From: Calditerrivibrio sp.
Lineage (GTDB): Bacteria > Chrysiogenota > Deferribacteres > Deferribacterales > Calditerrivibrionaceae
Direction: 5' to 3'
Assembly: GCA_020217115.1 (NCBI GenBank)
Contig: JAIWOA010000101.1
Location: 1 to 13,663 of the forward strand
DNA: 13,663 bases
The notes beneath the pieces were generated by a model, which did no database searches, was not told where the DNA came from, and worked only from the letters and a program-made list of their open reading frames with translations. Made by a program: the position numbers and the translations under genes. Of this stretch, positions 6,222 through 13,663 are shown piece after piece; within the stretch, counting starts at the first letter, position 1; each line of letters opens with the position of its first letter.

Positions 6222-7871
6222 ATGAGTATGTTTTGTTATCAGTGTTCAGAAGCAGCAAAAGGAACAGGCTGTACAGTAAAAGGGGTATGTGGAAAGGAAG
6301 AATCTGTAGCAAACCTTGAAGATGTGCTTATATATAATTTGAAGGGGCTTGCCTACTGGACTAAAATTGCAAGGGAAAAAGGTGTGCTAAATGAAGAAGC
6401 TGATCTTTTTCTTCTCGAAGGGCTTTTCTCAACAATCACCAATGTAAATTTTGATCCAGAGAGATTTGTTGAATTTAACAATAAAGCAATATTCTTGAGA
6501 GATAAAATGAAGGATATAGCTGTATCAGAAGGTACTAATCCAAATGCACCATACGACGCAGCAACATGGAAGCCAGCTGGAACAATGACAGATTACCTTG
6601 CAAAGTATACAGCAGCATCTGTTCTTGCTGAAGAAAACGAAGATATAAGATCTTTAAAGGAACTTCTAATATATGGATTAAAAGGTATTGCAGCCTATGC
6701 TGACCATGCCTATGTATTGAAATATAAATCAGATGAAATATTTAAATTTACAGAGGATGCCCTTGTTGAAACACTAAGAAAAGATATAACAGTAAACGAA
6801 TTGATAACCCTTGTACTTAAAGCTGGAGAGATTGCAGTTAAAACAATGGAGCTTCTTGATAGAGCCAACACAACAACCTATGGGAAACAACAGATTACAC
6901 AGGTATCTACTGCACTTATCGATGGGCCGGGAATTCTTGTATCAGGGCATGATCTTCTGGATTTAGAAGAACTTTTAAAACAAACTGAAGGTAAAGGGGT
7001 AAACATTTATACCCACGGTGAAATGCTCCCTGCACATGCATATCCAGAACTAAAAAAATATAAGCATCTGGTAGGACATTTTGGAACTGCATGGTACAAC
7101 CAGAGAGAAGAATTTGACAAATTTAATGGTGCTATTCTCTTTACAACAAACTGTATAGTGCCACCAAAGGATAGCTACAAAGATAGAGTTTTTACAACTG
7201 GTCTTGTTGGATGGCCCGGAATCAAACATATACCATCAAAGGCTAATGGAACAAAAGACTTTACTCCAGTAATAAACAAAGCGATTGAAGCTGGAGGAGT
7301 GAAAGCTACTGAAGGTAAAACATTAACAATAGGTTTTGCCCATGATCAAGTAATGGCACTTGCAGATAAAGTCCTCGAGGCTGTAAATAGTGGAGCAATT
7401 AAAAGGTTTGTTGTTATGGCAGGCTGTGATGGAAGATTTAAAGAAAGGGAATACTACACAGAAGTAGCTAAACAACTTCCAAAGGATACAGTAATTCTTA
7501 CTGCAGGTTGTGCAAAATTTAGATACAACATGCTTGATCTGGGAGATATAGGTGGTATCCCAAGGGTTCTTGATGCTGGACAATGCAACGATTCTTACTC
7601 ATTAGCCTATGTCGCTCTCAAGCTAAAAGAGGTGTTAGGGCTTGACGATATAAATAAACTTCCAATATCTTACGATATAGCATGGTATGAACAGAAAGCT
7701 GTATGTGTACTTCTTGCCCTACTTTACCTTGGAGTAAAAGGGATAAGACTTGGGCCAGTTCTTCCAGCTTTTCTATCACCAAACGTTGCAAAAGTACTTG
7801 TGGAAAATTTCGATATCAAACCTATTAATGGAGTGAAAGAAGATATAGAAAAGATGATGCTCGGAAAATAG
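6222..7871 (+). CDS. hcp: hydroxylamine reductase / hybrid-cluster protein, class I
   Basis: 549 aa from the ATG at 6222, chosen because AGGAGG (6211-6216) sits 5 nt upstream; a GTG at 6207 is in frame but overlaps no better signal. The N-terminus has C5-x2-C8-x8-C17-x5-C23, the spacing of class I Hcp from anaerobes, which carries a cubane cluster; enterobacterial class II proteins have wider spacing. All ligands of the hybrid Ni-free Fe-S-O cluster seen in Desulfovibrio Hcp have clear counterparts: H243, E267, C311, C402, C430, C455, E490 and K492. The length is normal for the family and nothing is broken. Hcp reduces hydroxylamine in vitro and is considered an NO reductase or nitrosative-stress enzyme in vivo. 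No hcr reductase gene follows, as is usual for class I, so electrons must come from another donor. It is a single-gene transcript, closed by a strong terminator, and probably controlled by the divergent Crp/Fnr-type gene. Confidence 0.97.
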   Translation: MSMFCYQCSEAAKGTGCTVKGVCGKEESVANLEDVLIYNLKGLAYWTKIAREKGVLNEEADLFLLEGLFSTITNVNFDPERFVEFNNKAIFLRDKMKDIAVSEGTNPNAPYDAATWKPAGTMTDYLAKYTAASVLAEENEDIRSLKELLIYGLKGIAAYADHAYVLKYKSDEIFKFTEDALVETLRKDITVNELITLVLKAGEIAVKTMELLDRANTTTYGKQQITQVSTALIDGPGILVSGHDLLDLEELLKQTEGKGVNIYTHGEMLPAHAYPELKKYKHLVGHFGTAWYNQREEFDKFNGAILFTTNCIVPPKDSYKDRVFTTGLVGWPGIKHIPSKANGTKDFTPVINKAIEAGGVKATEGKTLTIGFAHDQVMALADKVLEAVNSGAIKRFVVMAGCDGRFKEREYYTEVAKQLPKDTVILTAGCAKFRYNMLDLGDIGGIPRVLDAGQCNDSYSLAYVALKLKEVLGLDDINKLPISYDIAWYEQKAVCVLLALLYLGVKGIRLGPVLPAFLSPNVAKVLVENFDIKPINGVKEDIEKMMLGK

Positions 7872-7892
7872 TTTTAAAAAAAATATTTGACT

Positions 7893-7918
7893 AAATCCCC
7901 CGAAAGGGGGATTTTTTA
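7893..7918 (+). terminator. rho-independent terminator of hcp
   Basis: AAATCCCCC (7893-7901), loop GAAA, then GGGGGATTT (7906-7914) form a 9-bp stem with a stable GNRA-type tetraloop, running into ATTTTTTA. It lies 22 bp after the hcp stop and is a textbook intrinsic terminator. Confidence 0.95.
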
Positions 7919-8112
7919 TATCATAAAAATATATTTATCAATTAATTAAAAAGCATAATAGATTTTATCTATAGATAATCTTTTTTTAAATATACAAACT
8001 AAAACTTACACTGCAAAATAAAAAATAATATTAAATATTCAGACAACAAGTATTTGATTAAGAACATATAAAAAAATTTTAAAATTATTTTACAAAAGGT
8101 TACTAATTTCTA
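7919..8112. other. AT-rich non-coding spacer between hcp and pyc
   Basis: No credible ORF or RNA gene is seen. The stretch is extremely AT-rich with several A and T tracts. The only clear structure is the perfect 14-bp palindrome TTATCTATAGATAA (7965-7978), which extends imperfectly to AGAT...ATCT outside. Its role is unknown; it could be an operator or chance in such biased sequence. Confidence 0.6.
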
Positions 8113-8141
8113 TTGACAATCTAAAAAATCTATAATAAAAG
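8113..8141 (+). promoter_or_regulatory. pyc promoter region
   Basis: A perfect TTGACA (8113-8118) is followed by a perfect TATAAT (8131-8136), but only 12 bp apart, too close for a standard sigma-70 promoter. TAAAAG (8136-8141) lies at the correct 17 bp and may be the -10 used with TTGACA. Alternatively TATAAT is used with a poor -35. The ribosome-binding site GGAGG (8158-8162) is 5 nt before the pyc ATG. Confidence 0.5.
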
Positions 8142-8167
8142 CTTTAAATAATAGAACGGAGGTTTAT

Positions 8168-11100
8168 ATGAAAATAAAAAAGCTCATGTGTGCCAATAGA
8201 GGAGAAATTGCCATAAGGGTATTTAGGGCTTGCACAGAGCTTGGTATAAGAACAGTTGCAATATATTCAGAAGAGGATAAGTATTCTCTTCATAGATATA
8301 AAGCAGATGAAGCTTACCTTGTAGGAAAAGGTTTTGATCCCATTTCAGCTTACATGAATATAGAAGAGCTTATTGATATAGCCAAAAAACATAATATAGA
8401 TGCAATACACCCCGGATACGGATTTTTAGCAGAGTCATATGAATTTGCAGAGGCATGTGACAAAGCTGGAATTGTTTTTGTAGGTCCAAAACCACAAACA
8501 ATGAAACTTTTTGGTGATAAAAAACTTGCAAAGGATCTGGCAAAAAGTTGCAAAGTACCTGTTATCGATGGATCAGATGGGATTGTTACAAATCTTGAAC
8601 ATGCTAAAGATCTCGCAAAAAAAATCGGTTATCCTGTCTTATTAAAAGCCACTGCAGGTGGTGGTGGTAGAGGTATAAGGATAAATAGAGATTCCAAAGA
8701 GCTTGAAGAAAATTTTGAGTCAGCAATGCGAGAAGCCCTAAAAGCCTTTGGAAAAAGTGATCTTATAATGGAAAAATATATTGAGAATCCAAAACATATA
8801 GAAATTCAGCTGATAGCAGATAAGTATGGAAACATAGTTCACCTCTTTGAAAGGGATTGCTCAATCCAGAGAAGACATCAAAAAGTTGTAGAGATAGCTC
8901 CATCAATAAATATACCAGTCGAAACACTCAATAAACTATATGAAGATTCTATAAAATTGGGGAAAAAATCTGAACTTATATGTGCAGCTACAGCAGAATT
9001 TTTAGTTGATAATTCAGGTAATCACTATTTTCTTGAAGTGAATCCAAGAATACAGGTAGAACATACAGTTACAGAATTAATAACTGGTATTGATATAGTT
9101 CAGGCACAGATACTTGTATCAGAAGGAGTTTCTCTATTTAGTAAAGAAATAGGGATAGAATCTCAGGATAAGATATATAAACATGGATTTGCTATACAGT
9201 GTAGGGTCACCACAGAGGATCCAGAGAACAATTTTCTACCAGACACTGGTGAGATTGAAGCATACAGGATAGCTACAGGGTTTGGTATAAGATTGGATGC
9301 GGGAAATGGGTTTGCTGGAGCAAAAATTACTCCACATTATGATTCACTTTTAGTGAAGGTTTGCAGCTGGGCAACCACCTTTGAACAATCTGCTAAAAAG
9401 ATGAATAGAGCTCTTAGTGAATTCAGGATAAGGGGGGTAAAAACAAATATCCCATTTCTAAGAAATGTTGTTACAAATAAACATTTTGTAGAAGGTAATT
9501 TTAACACAAACTTTATTGATAATAATCCATCTCTGCTGAAGTTTCATAAACCTCAGGATAGGGCCACAAAGGTTTTAAAATTTCTTGCAAATAATATCGT
9601 AAACAATCCATCTGGGGTTCAGTTGTCAGATAGTACCATTTTGCCTCCAATTAGGGTACCAGTGGTAAAATATGGGGAACAGATCCCCACAGGAAGCAAA
9701 GATATATTAAATAGACATGGTGTCAAGGGTGTTATCGACTATATCAAAAAAAGTAAAGAGGTGCTTTTCACAGACACAACCTTTAGAGATGCCCATCAGT
9801 CATTGCTGGCTACAAGGTATAGAACTAAAGATATGTTAAAGATTTCAGATGCCTATTCACACCACCTAAATGGGATATTTTCACTGGAGATGTGGGGTGG
9901 AGCAACCTTTGATGTTTCCTACAGATTTTTAAAGGAATCTCCATGGGAAAGACTTCAACTTTTGAGGGAAAAGATACCCAATATACTTTTTCAAATGCTC
10001 CTTAGAGGATCAAATGCAGTAGGTTATACAAATTATCCAGACAACGTTATAAAGGAGTTTATACGCTTAGCATCTAAAAATGGTATAGATATATTTAGAA
10101 TTTTTGACTGTTTTAATTGGGTTGATCAGATGAAATTAGCCATCGAAGAGGTAAAAAAGAATGGGAAAATTGCCGAAGCTGCAATCTGCTATACTGGAGA
10201 CATACTTGATCCTAAAAGGGTAAAATACTCGTTGAAATATTATATAAATCTGGCAAAAGAACTTTCTGAAGTAGGTACAGATATTATAGGGATAAAGGAT
10301 ATGGCTGGGCTTTTAAAACCCTATGCAGCAAAGGTTCTGGTAAAAGCTATAAAGGAGGAAACAGGTTTACCACTTCATTTCCACACTCACGATACAAGTG
10401 GAAATGGAGAAGCTGCAGTGCTTATGGCAATTGAAGCCGGAGCAGATATAGTAGATGCCGCAATAAGTAGTATGAGTGGGTTGACAAGTCAACCAAATCT
10501 CAATTCAATACTATATGCAATAGACTTTACTGAAAGAAGATCAAGCATAGATAAAGCATGGGCACAAGCTGTCTCAGATTATTTTGAACGTTCAAGGAGA
10601 TACTATTTCCCCTTTGAAAGTGGATTAAAATCATCCACAGCAGAGGTTTATGAGCATGAAATTCCGGGAGGGCAATATTCAAACCTTGTAGTTCAAGTCG
10701 AAGCTACAGGTCTTATTGATAAGTGGGAAGATGTAAGAAAGATGTATGCAAAAGTTAATAAAGAGCTGGGAGATATAATAAAAGTAACACCATCCTCAAA
10801 GGTAATAGGTGATCTGGCAATATTCCTTGTCAGAAATAACCTTGACATACCTGATCTTTATGAAAAAGGTGAACATCTATCCCTGCCAGAATCTGTAGTC
10901 TCCTTTTTCAAGGGGATGCTAGGGCAACCATATGGAGGTTTCCCTGAGAGACTTCAGCAGATTGTGCTCAAAGGTGAAAAAGCTATAAAAGGGAGACCTG
11001 GTGAGCTGCTCAAACCATACGATTTTGATGCTGCAAAGGATCAACTACATAAAGATTTTGGGAAAATCTTTGATGAAGAATCGGTTGTGAGCTATGCACT

Positions 11101-11602
11101 TTATCCACAGGTATTTAAAGAGTATCAAAACTTTGTCAATGAGTATGGTGACGGTTCTGTATTTGAGACAAAGGACTACTTCTACCCTTTGAAAAAAGAA
11201 GAGGAGATTGAAGTAGAGATTGAAGAAGGGAAAACACTCATAATAAAATATCTTGGACTCAGTGAACCTGATGAAAAAGGTTATAGAAAAGTCTATTTTG
11301 AACTCAATGGTCAACCAAGAACTGTCAAAATAAAGGATGAGAAATTGCTCAATCTCATAAAATCAAATGTAAAAGGTGATATAAACAATCCAAAGGATGT
11401 ATGTGCTTCAATGCCGGGTAAAATAACAAAGATAAATGTAAAAAAAGGTGACAAAGTTAAAAAAGGTGATCTATTAGTCATTACAGAAGCGATGAAGATG
11501 GAGACAAAGATCTTATCTAATACGGAAGGAGAAGTCTCTGAGATACTTCTAAATCAAGGAGATAAGATAGAAACTGGTGACCTTTTAATCAAGATCGCCT
11601 GA
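8168..11602 (+). CDS. pyc: pyruvate carboxylase, single-chain
   Basis: 1144 aa, the usual length of the one-chain enzyme. The N-terminal biotin carboxylase domain (about 1-455) shows NRGEIAIRV, HPGYGFLAES, the Gly-rich ATP loop TAGGGGRG (162-169), the EVNPR...EHTVTE segment and the RGVKTN end. The carboxyltransferase domain (about 530-810) shows TDTTFRDAHQSL, the K710 in IKDMAG expected to be carboxylated, and the metal-binding HFHTHDT (H739, H741). The PYC tetramerisation and linker region follows. The C-terminal biotinyl carrier domain (about 1075-1144) has EAMKMET with the biotin Lys1110. It makes oxaloacetate from pyruvate, bicarbonate and ATP in the cytoplasm, feeding the TCA cycle or gluconeogenesis; it needs biotinylation by BirA, not encoded here. 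Oxaloacetate or methylmalonyl-CoA decarboxylases share the carboxyltransferase and carrier parts but not this BC-CT-BCCP order in one chain. GGAGG 5 nt upstream fixes the start. It is apparently monocistronic. Confidence 0.97.
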   Translation: MKIKKLMCANRGEIAIRVFRACTELGIRTVAIYSEEDKYSLHRYKADEAYLVGKGFDPISAYMNIEELIDIAKKHNIDAIHPGYGFLAESYEFAEACDKAGIVFVGPKPQTMKLFGDKKLAKDLAKSCKVPVIDGSDGIVTNLEHAKDLAKKIGYPVLLKATAGGGGRGIRINRDSKELEENFESAMREALKAFGKSDLIMEKYIENPKHIEIQLIADKYGNIVHLFERDCSIQRRHQKVVEIAPSINIPVETLNKLYEDSIKLGKKSELICAATAEFLVDNSGNHYFLEVNPRIQVEHTVTELITGIDIVQAQILVSEGVSLFSKEIGIESQDKIYKHGFAIQCRVTTEDPENNFLPDTGEIEAYRIATGFGIRLDAGNGFAGAKITPHYDSLLVKVCSWATTFEQSAKKMNRALSEFRIRGVKTNIPFLRNVVTNKHFVEGNFNTNFIDNNPSLLKFHKPQDRATKVLKFLANNIVNNPSGVQLSDSTILPPIRVPVVKYGEQIPTGSKDILNRHGVKGVIDYIKKSKEVLFTDTTFRDAHQSLLATRYRTKDMLKISDAYSHHLNGIFSLEMWGGATFDVSYRFLKESPWERLQLLREKIPNILFQMLLRGSNAVGYTNYPDNVIKEFIRLASKNGIDIFRIFDCFNWVDQMKLAIEEVKKNGKIAEAAICYTGDILDPKRVKYSLKYYINLAKELSEVGTDIIGIKDMAGLLKPYAAKVLVKAIKEETGLPLHFHTHDTSGNGEAAVLMAIEAGADIVDAAISSMSGLTSQPNLNSILYAIDFTERRSSIDKAWAQAVSDYFERSRRYYFPFESGLKSSTAEVYEHEIPGGQYSNLVVQVEATGLIDKWEDVRKMYAKVNKELGDIIKVTPSSKVIGDLAIFLVRNNLDIPDLYEKGEHLSLPESVVSFFKGMLGQPYGGFPERLQQIVLKGEKAIKGRPGELLKPYDFDAAKDQLHKDFGKIFDEESVVSYALYPQVFKEYQNFVNEYGDGSVFETKDYFYPLKKEEEIEVEIEEGKTLIIKYLGLSEPDEKGYRKVYFELNGQPRTVKIKDEKLLNLIKSNVKGDINNPKDVCASMPGKITKINVKKGDKVKKGDLLVITEAMKMETKILSNTEGEVSEILLNQGDKIETGDLLIKIA

Positions 11603-11613
11603 TTCCATAAACC

Positions 11614-11651
11614 GGGCTGTGTAAAAGCAGCCCACCCCCCTAACATTTTTT
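11614..11651 (+). terminator. terminator-like hairpin after pyc, in a convergent gap
   Basis: GGGCTG (11614-11619) and CAGCCC (11628-11633) form a 6-bp GC stem with an 8-nt loop, starting 11 bp after the pyc stop. It is followed by ACCCCCC and only then by TTTTTT (11646-11651 region), so the T-run is displaced by about 12 nt. The hairpin lies in the 52-bp gap between pyc and the convergent kinase and could serve both, although there is no T-run on the kinase side. Confidence 0.55.
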
Positions 11652-11654
11652 AAC

Positions 11655-13663
11655 CTAATTTTTGGAAGGTACAATACCAAGTTTTTTCATCGCCTCTAAT
11701 AATTCATGGATACCAAATGGCTTTTCTAAAAATGGGATCCTTTTTTCTTTTATGAATGACTCTACCCTTTGATCGTTATAAAATCCCGAATTAAGGATAA
11801 GTTTGACATCTGGATTTATTTCCATTAACTTTACTGCAAGATCCAGGCCTGAAATCTTAGGCATAATAACATCAATGATACAAAAATCTATTCTATTGAT
11901 ATTTCCCCTATAAATCCTCTCAGCATCTTCAGGTTTATTTACAGCTATCACATTCATTCCTAAAGACTCCAGCAACTTTGACTTTGAATTTAAAATAAGA
12001 TCATCGTCATCCACAATTAGACAAGTAGTATTAAACTTTCCTATCTCCAGTGATTCTGTACCTGATGATTCTTCCGGCAAATTATCATGAACAGGTAGAT
12101 ATATATTAAAATTAGTACCTAAACCTAACTCTGAATACACAGTTATATAGCCACCATGTTCCTTTATTATTCTGTAGACTATAGACAAACCAAGCCCTGT
12201 ACCTTCTCCAGATTTTTTTGTGGTAAAGAATGGATCAAATATCTTTGAAAGATTATCTTTGCTAATACCCACTCCAGTATCTGAAATAGTTATTTGGAAG
12301 CACTTTTCATATTTGCTACCTTCAAACATATCTAAATCTCTACAATCAAACTTTCTAACCTTTATTCTAAGTTTTCCACCTTTTTCACAATCATCACGCA
12401 TTATTGTCATTGCATGGCATCCATTTATGCATATATTTAATAAAGCCTGTTCAATCTGACTACTATCCCCCAAAACGGTATAGTCCCCTTCTTCAATATC
12501 CACAATAATATCTATAGATTTGTCAACCGTATTTTTCAATATATCAACTACATTATTTATGATATTTAAAATATCAAACTTCTCTCGTTTAGCTTCCTGT
12601 TTTCTACTAAATGACAATATCTGTTTAACAATATTTGAAGCTCTGTGGATAGCTTTCTCCATATTTTCTACAATCGGTTTTATATCCTCAGGGCATCCTA
12701 CGATATGTATAACAGAAATGGAATTCTTCATTGCAGCAAGAACATTATTTATATCGTGGGCAATTCCACCTGCTAAAACACCTAATGCATCCATCTTTTG
12801 TGCATGATAAATAAGGGAATCTTTTTTAACATCTTCAGTAATATCTTCAATGGAAATACATATATTTATATCATTGTCTGAATCAATGTTGAAGATATGC
12901 AGATCAAAATATCTGTTTGGAAATGAATCAAATTTTACCATATGTATAGATTCTTCTTTACTTTTTGTAATTGCATTATAAATTTCCCTCATTCTGAAAT
13001 CAGCAATAACATCAAACAGATATTTATTTACAACAGTTTCCTTAAGATCAAACAGATCAAGGAACCTTCTATTTACAAATCTAATTCTCAAAGATCCATC
13101 AACAGTTATAACACCATTTGGTATGGAATCTATCAGCTGTTGCATATAGTTTTTCAAACTTTCTACCTCTTTTTTAGAAATCAAAAGATCTTTTTCATTC
13201 CCCTTTATGACATCGACGAAATCATAAAAATCGGAGTAAAGCTTTAGTATCTCCCTTGGAGCGATTATATCATTTTTATTATCAATGGTTCTATCGCTCT
13301 TATACTTTTCTATAGAATCGATAAGTTGTTGTATAGGATTTATGAAGAAATCACTCAATATACGGGAAAGCCATATGCTTATAAATGAAAATACAAGTAT
13401 TGCAATGATAACATTACTATATATTCTGTTAATCTCCCTCACCATCTTAATTTGATCCATATACAGGACCACCTTCCCATACCTCGATGATGCAACCATC
13501 AACTCCTTTTCATACTTAGTGATATATTTACCCGTTTCATCATCTGGATTAAATAAAGATCCCATCTTTGATATATCACTATCCATAATGATATTGCCAT
13601 GGAGATTGACAATGGATACCCTTTTTACATCCTCTTTTTTAGATAACTCTTTAACAATGTCAT
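11655..13663 (-). CDS. hybrid sensor histidine kinase with HAMP, PAS and C-terminal receiver domain (N-terminus cut by window edge)
   Basis: The frame stays open through the right edge, so the first methionine in view (13586) is not the true start: at least 25 more codons precede it and 668 residues are visible. Counting from that methionine: the end of an extracytoplasmic sensor region (1-54), a membrane segment (about 56-76), a HAMP-like linker with Pro84, a coiled coil (about 128-150), a PAS domain (about 150-250, starting SIPNGVITVDG), and a HisKA domain with GGIAHDINN and phospho-acceptor His277. The ATPase domain has the N-box around ALLNICINGCHAM, SDTGVGIS (435-442) and GTGLGLSIV (462-470). 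A receiver domain (about 520-636) has DDDD (526-529), the phospho-acceptor Asp572 in IIDVIMP, and Lys622 in EKPF. All catalytic residues are present. The first membrane segment should lie beyond the edge. No separate response regulator is in view, so the output and stimulus are unknown. The stop is TAG; it is convergent with pyc. Confidence 0.93.
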   Translation of the reverse strand, partial: DIVKELSKKEDVKRVSIVNLHGNIIMDSDISKMGSLFNPDDETGKYITKYEKELMVASSRYGKVVLYMDQIKMVREINRIYSNVIIAILVFSFISIWLSRILSDFFINPIQQLIDSIEKYKSDRTIDNKNDIIAPREILKLYSDFYDFVDVIKGNEKDLLISKKEVESLKNYMQQLIDSIPNGVITVDGSLRIRFVNRRFLDLFDLKETVVNKYLFDVIADFRMREIYNAITKSKEESIHMVKFDSFPNRYFDLHIFNIDSDNDINICISIEDITEDVKKDSLIYHAQKMDALGVLAGGIAHDINNVLAAMKNSISVIHIVGCPEDIKPIVENMEKAIHRASNIVKQILSFSRKQEAKREKFDILNIINNVVDILKNTVDKSIDIIVDIEEGDYTVLGDSSQIEQALLNICINGCHAMTIMRDDCEKGGKLRIKVRKFDCRDLDMFEGSKYEKCFQITISDTGVGISKDNLSKIFDPFFTTKKSGEGTGLGLSIVYRIIKEHGGYITVYSELGLGTNFNIYLPVHDNLPEESSGTESLEIGKFNTTCLIVDDDDLILNSKSKLLESLGMNVIAVNKPEDAERIYRGNINRIDFCIIDVIMPKISGLDLAVKLMEINPDVKLILNSGFYNDQRVESFIKEKRIPFLEKPFGIHELLEAMKKLGIVPSKN

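Noticed and set aside
13584-13586. ATG at 13586 as the kinase start
   Set aside because: The frame is open upstream to the window edge and the visible protein lacks the first membrane segment expected before its extracytoplasmic domain.

Overview
This is an AT-rich bacterial window (roughly one third G+C by eye) with seven protein genes, two of them cut by the window edges. The gene set is an NAD(P)H oxidoreductase of the SfrAB type, a class I hybrid-cluster protein, a single-chain pyruvate carboxylase and a chemoreceptor behind a flagellar-type promoter. It fits a motile, anaerobic or microaerophilic respiring bacterium. Deferribacterota (Calditerrivibrio or Deferribacter relatives) is my best guess, with Geobacter-like Desulfuromonadia as an alternative. 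This is inference from gene content and composition, not from a marker gene. No tRNA, rRNA, CRISPR array, insertion sequence or phage gene was seen.

Layout: (1) 1-3403, minus strand: a two-gene operon. sfrB comes first, a NuoF C-terminal Fe-S domain fused to a GltD-like flavoprotein. It is followed after 20 bp by sfrA, a NuoG-like Fe-S/molybdopterin-fold subunit that runs off the left edge. (2) 3404-3523: intergenic region with a GTATAC-based dyad. (3) 3524-5326, minus: chemoreceptor with a short periplasmic loop and an extra domain after the signalling hairpin; a sigma-28-type promoter lies just upstream. (4) 5463-6119, minus: Crp/Fnr-family regulator, divergent from (5) hcp at 6222-7871, plus; the 102-bp spacer holds a perfect inverted repeat. 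hcp ends in a textbook terminator. (6) 7872-8167: non-coding, very AT-rich, with the pyc promoter at its right end. (7) 8168-11602, plus: pyruvate carboxylase. (8) 11655-13663, minus: hybrid histidine kinase, convergent with pyc and cut at its N-terminus by the right edge.

How the parts fit: SfrAB would move electrons between NADPH and a further acceptor or donor. Pyc replenishes oxaloacetate for the TCA cycle or gluconeogenesis. Hcp detoxifies NO or hydroxylamine-type species and is probably controlled by the divergent Crp/Fnr protein, by analogy with HcpR. The chemoreceptor appears to belong to the motility regulon. The kinase's signal is unknown. Nothing in the window is an obviously new multi-gene system. 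The most informative points are the altered Fe-S ligand set of SfrB, the sigma-28 promoter, the divergent crp-hcp control region and the cytoplasmic sensor domain of the chemoreceptor.
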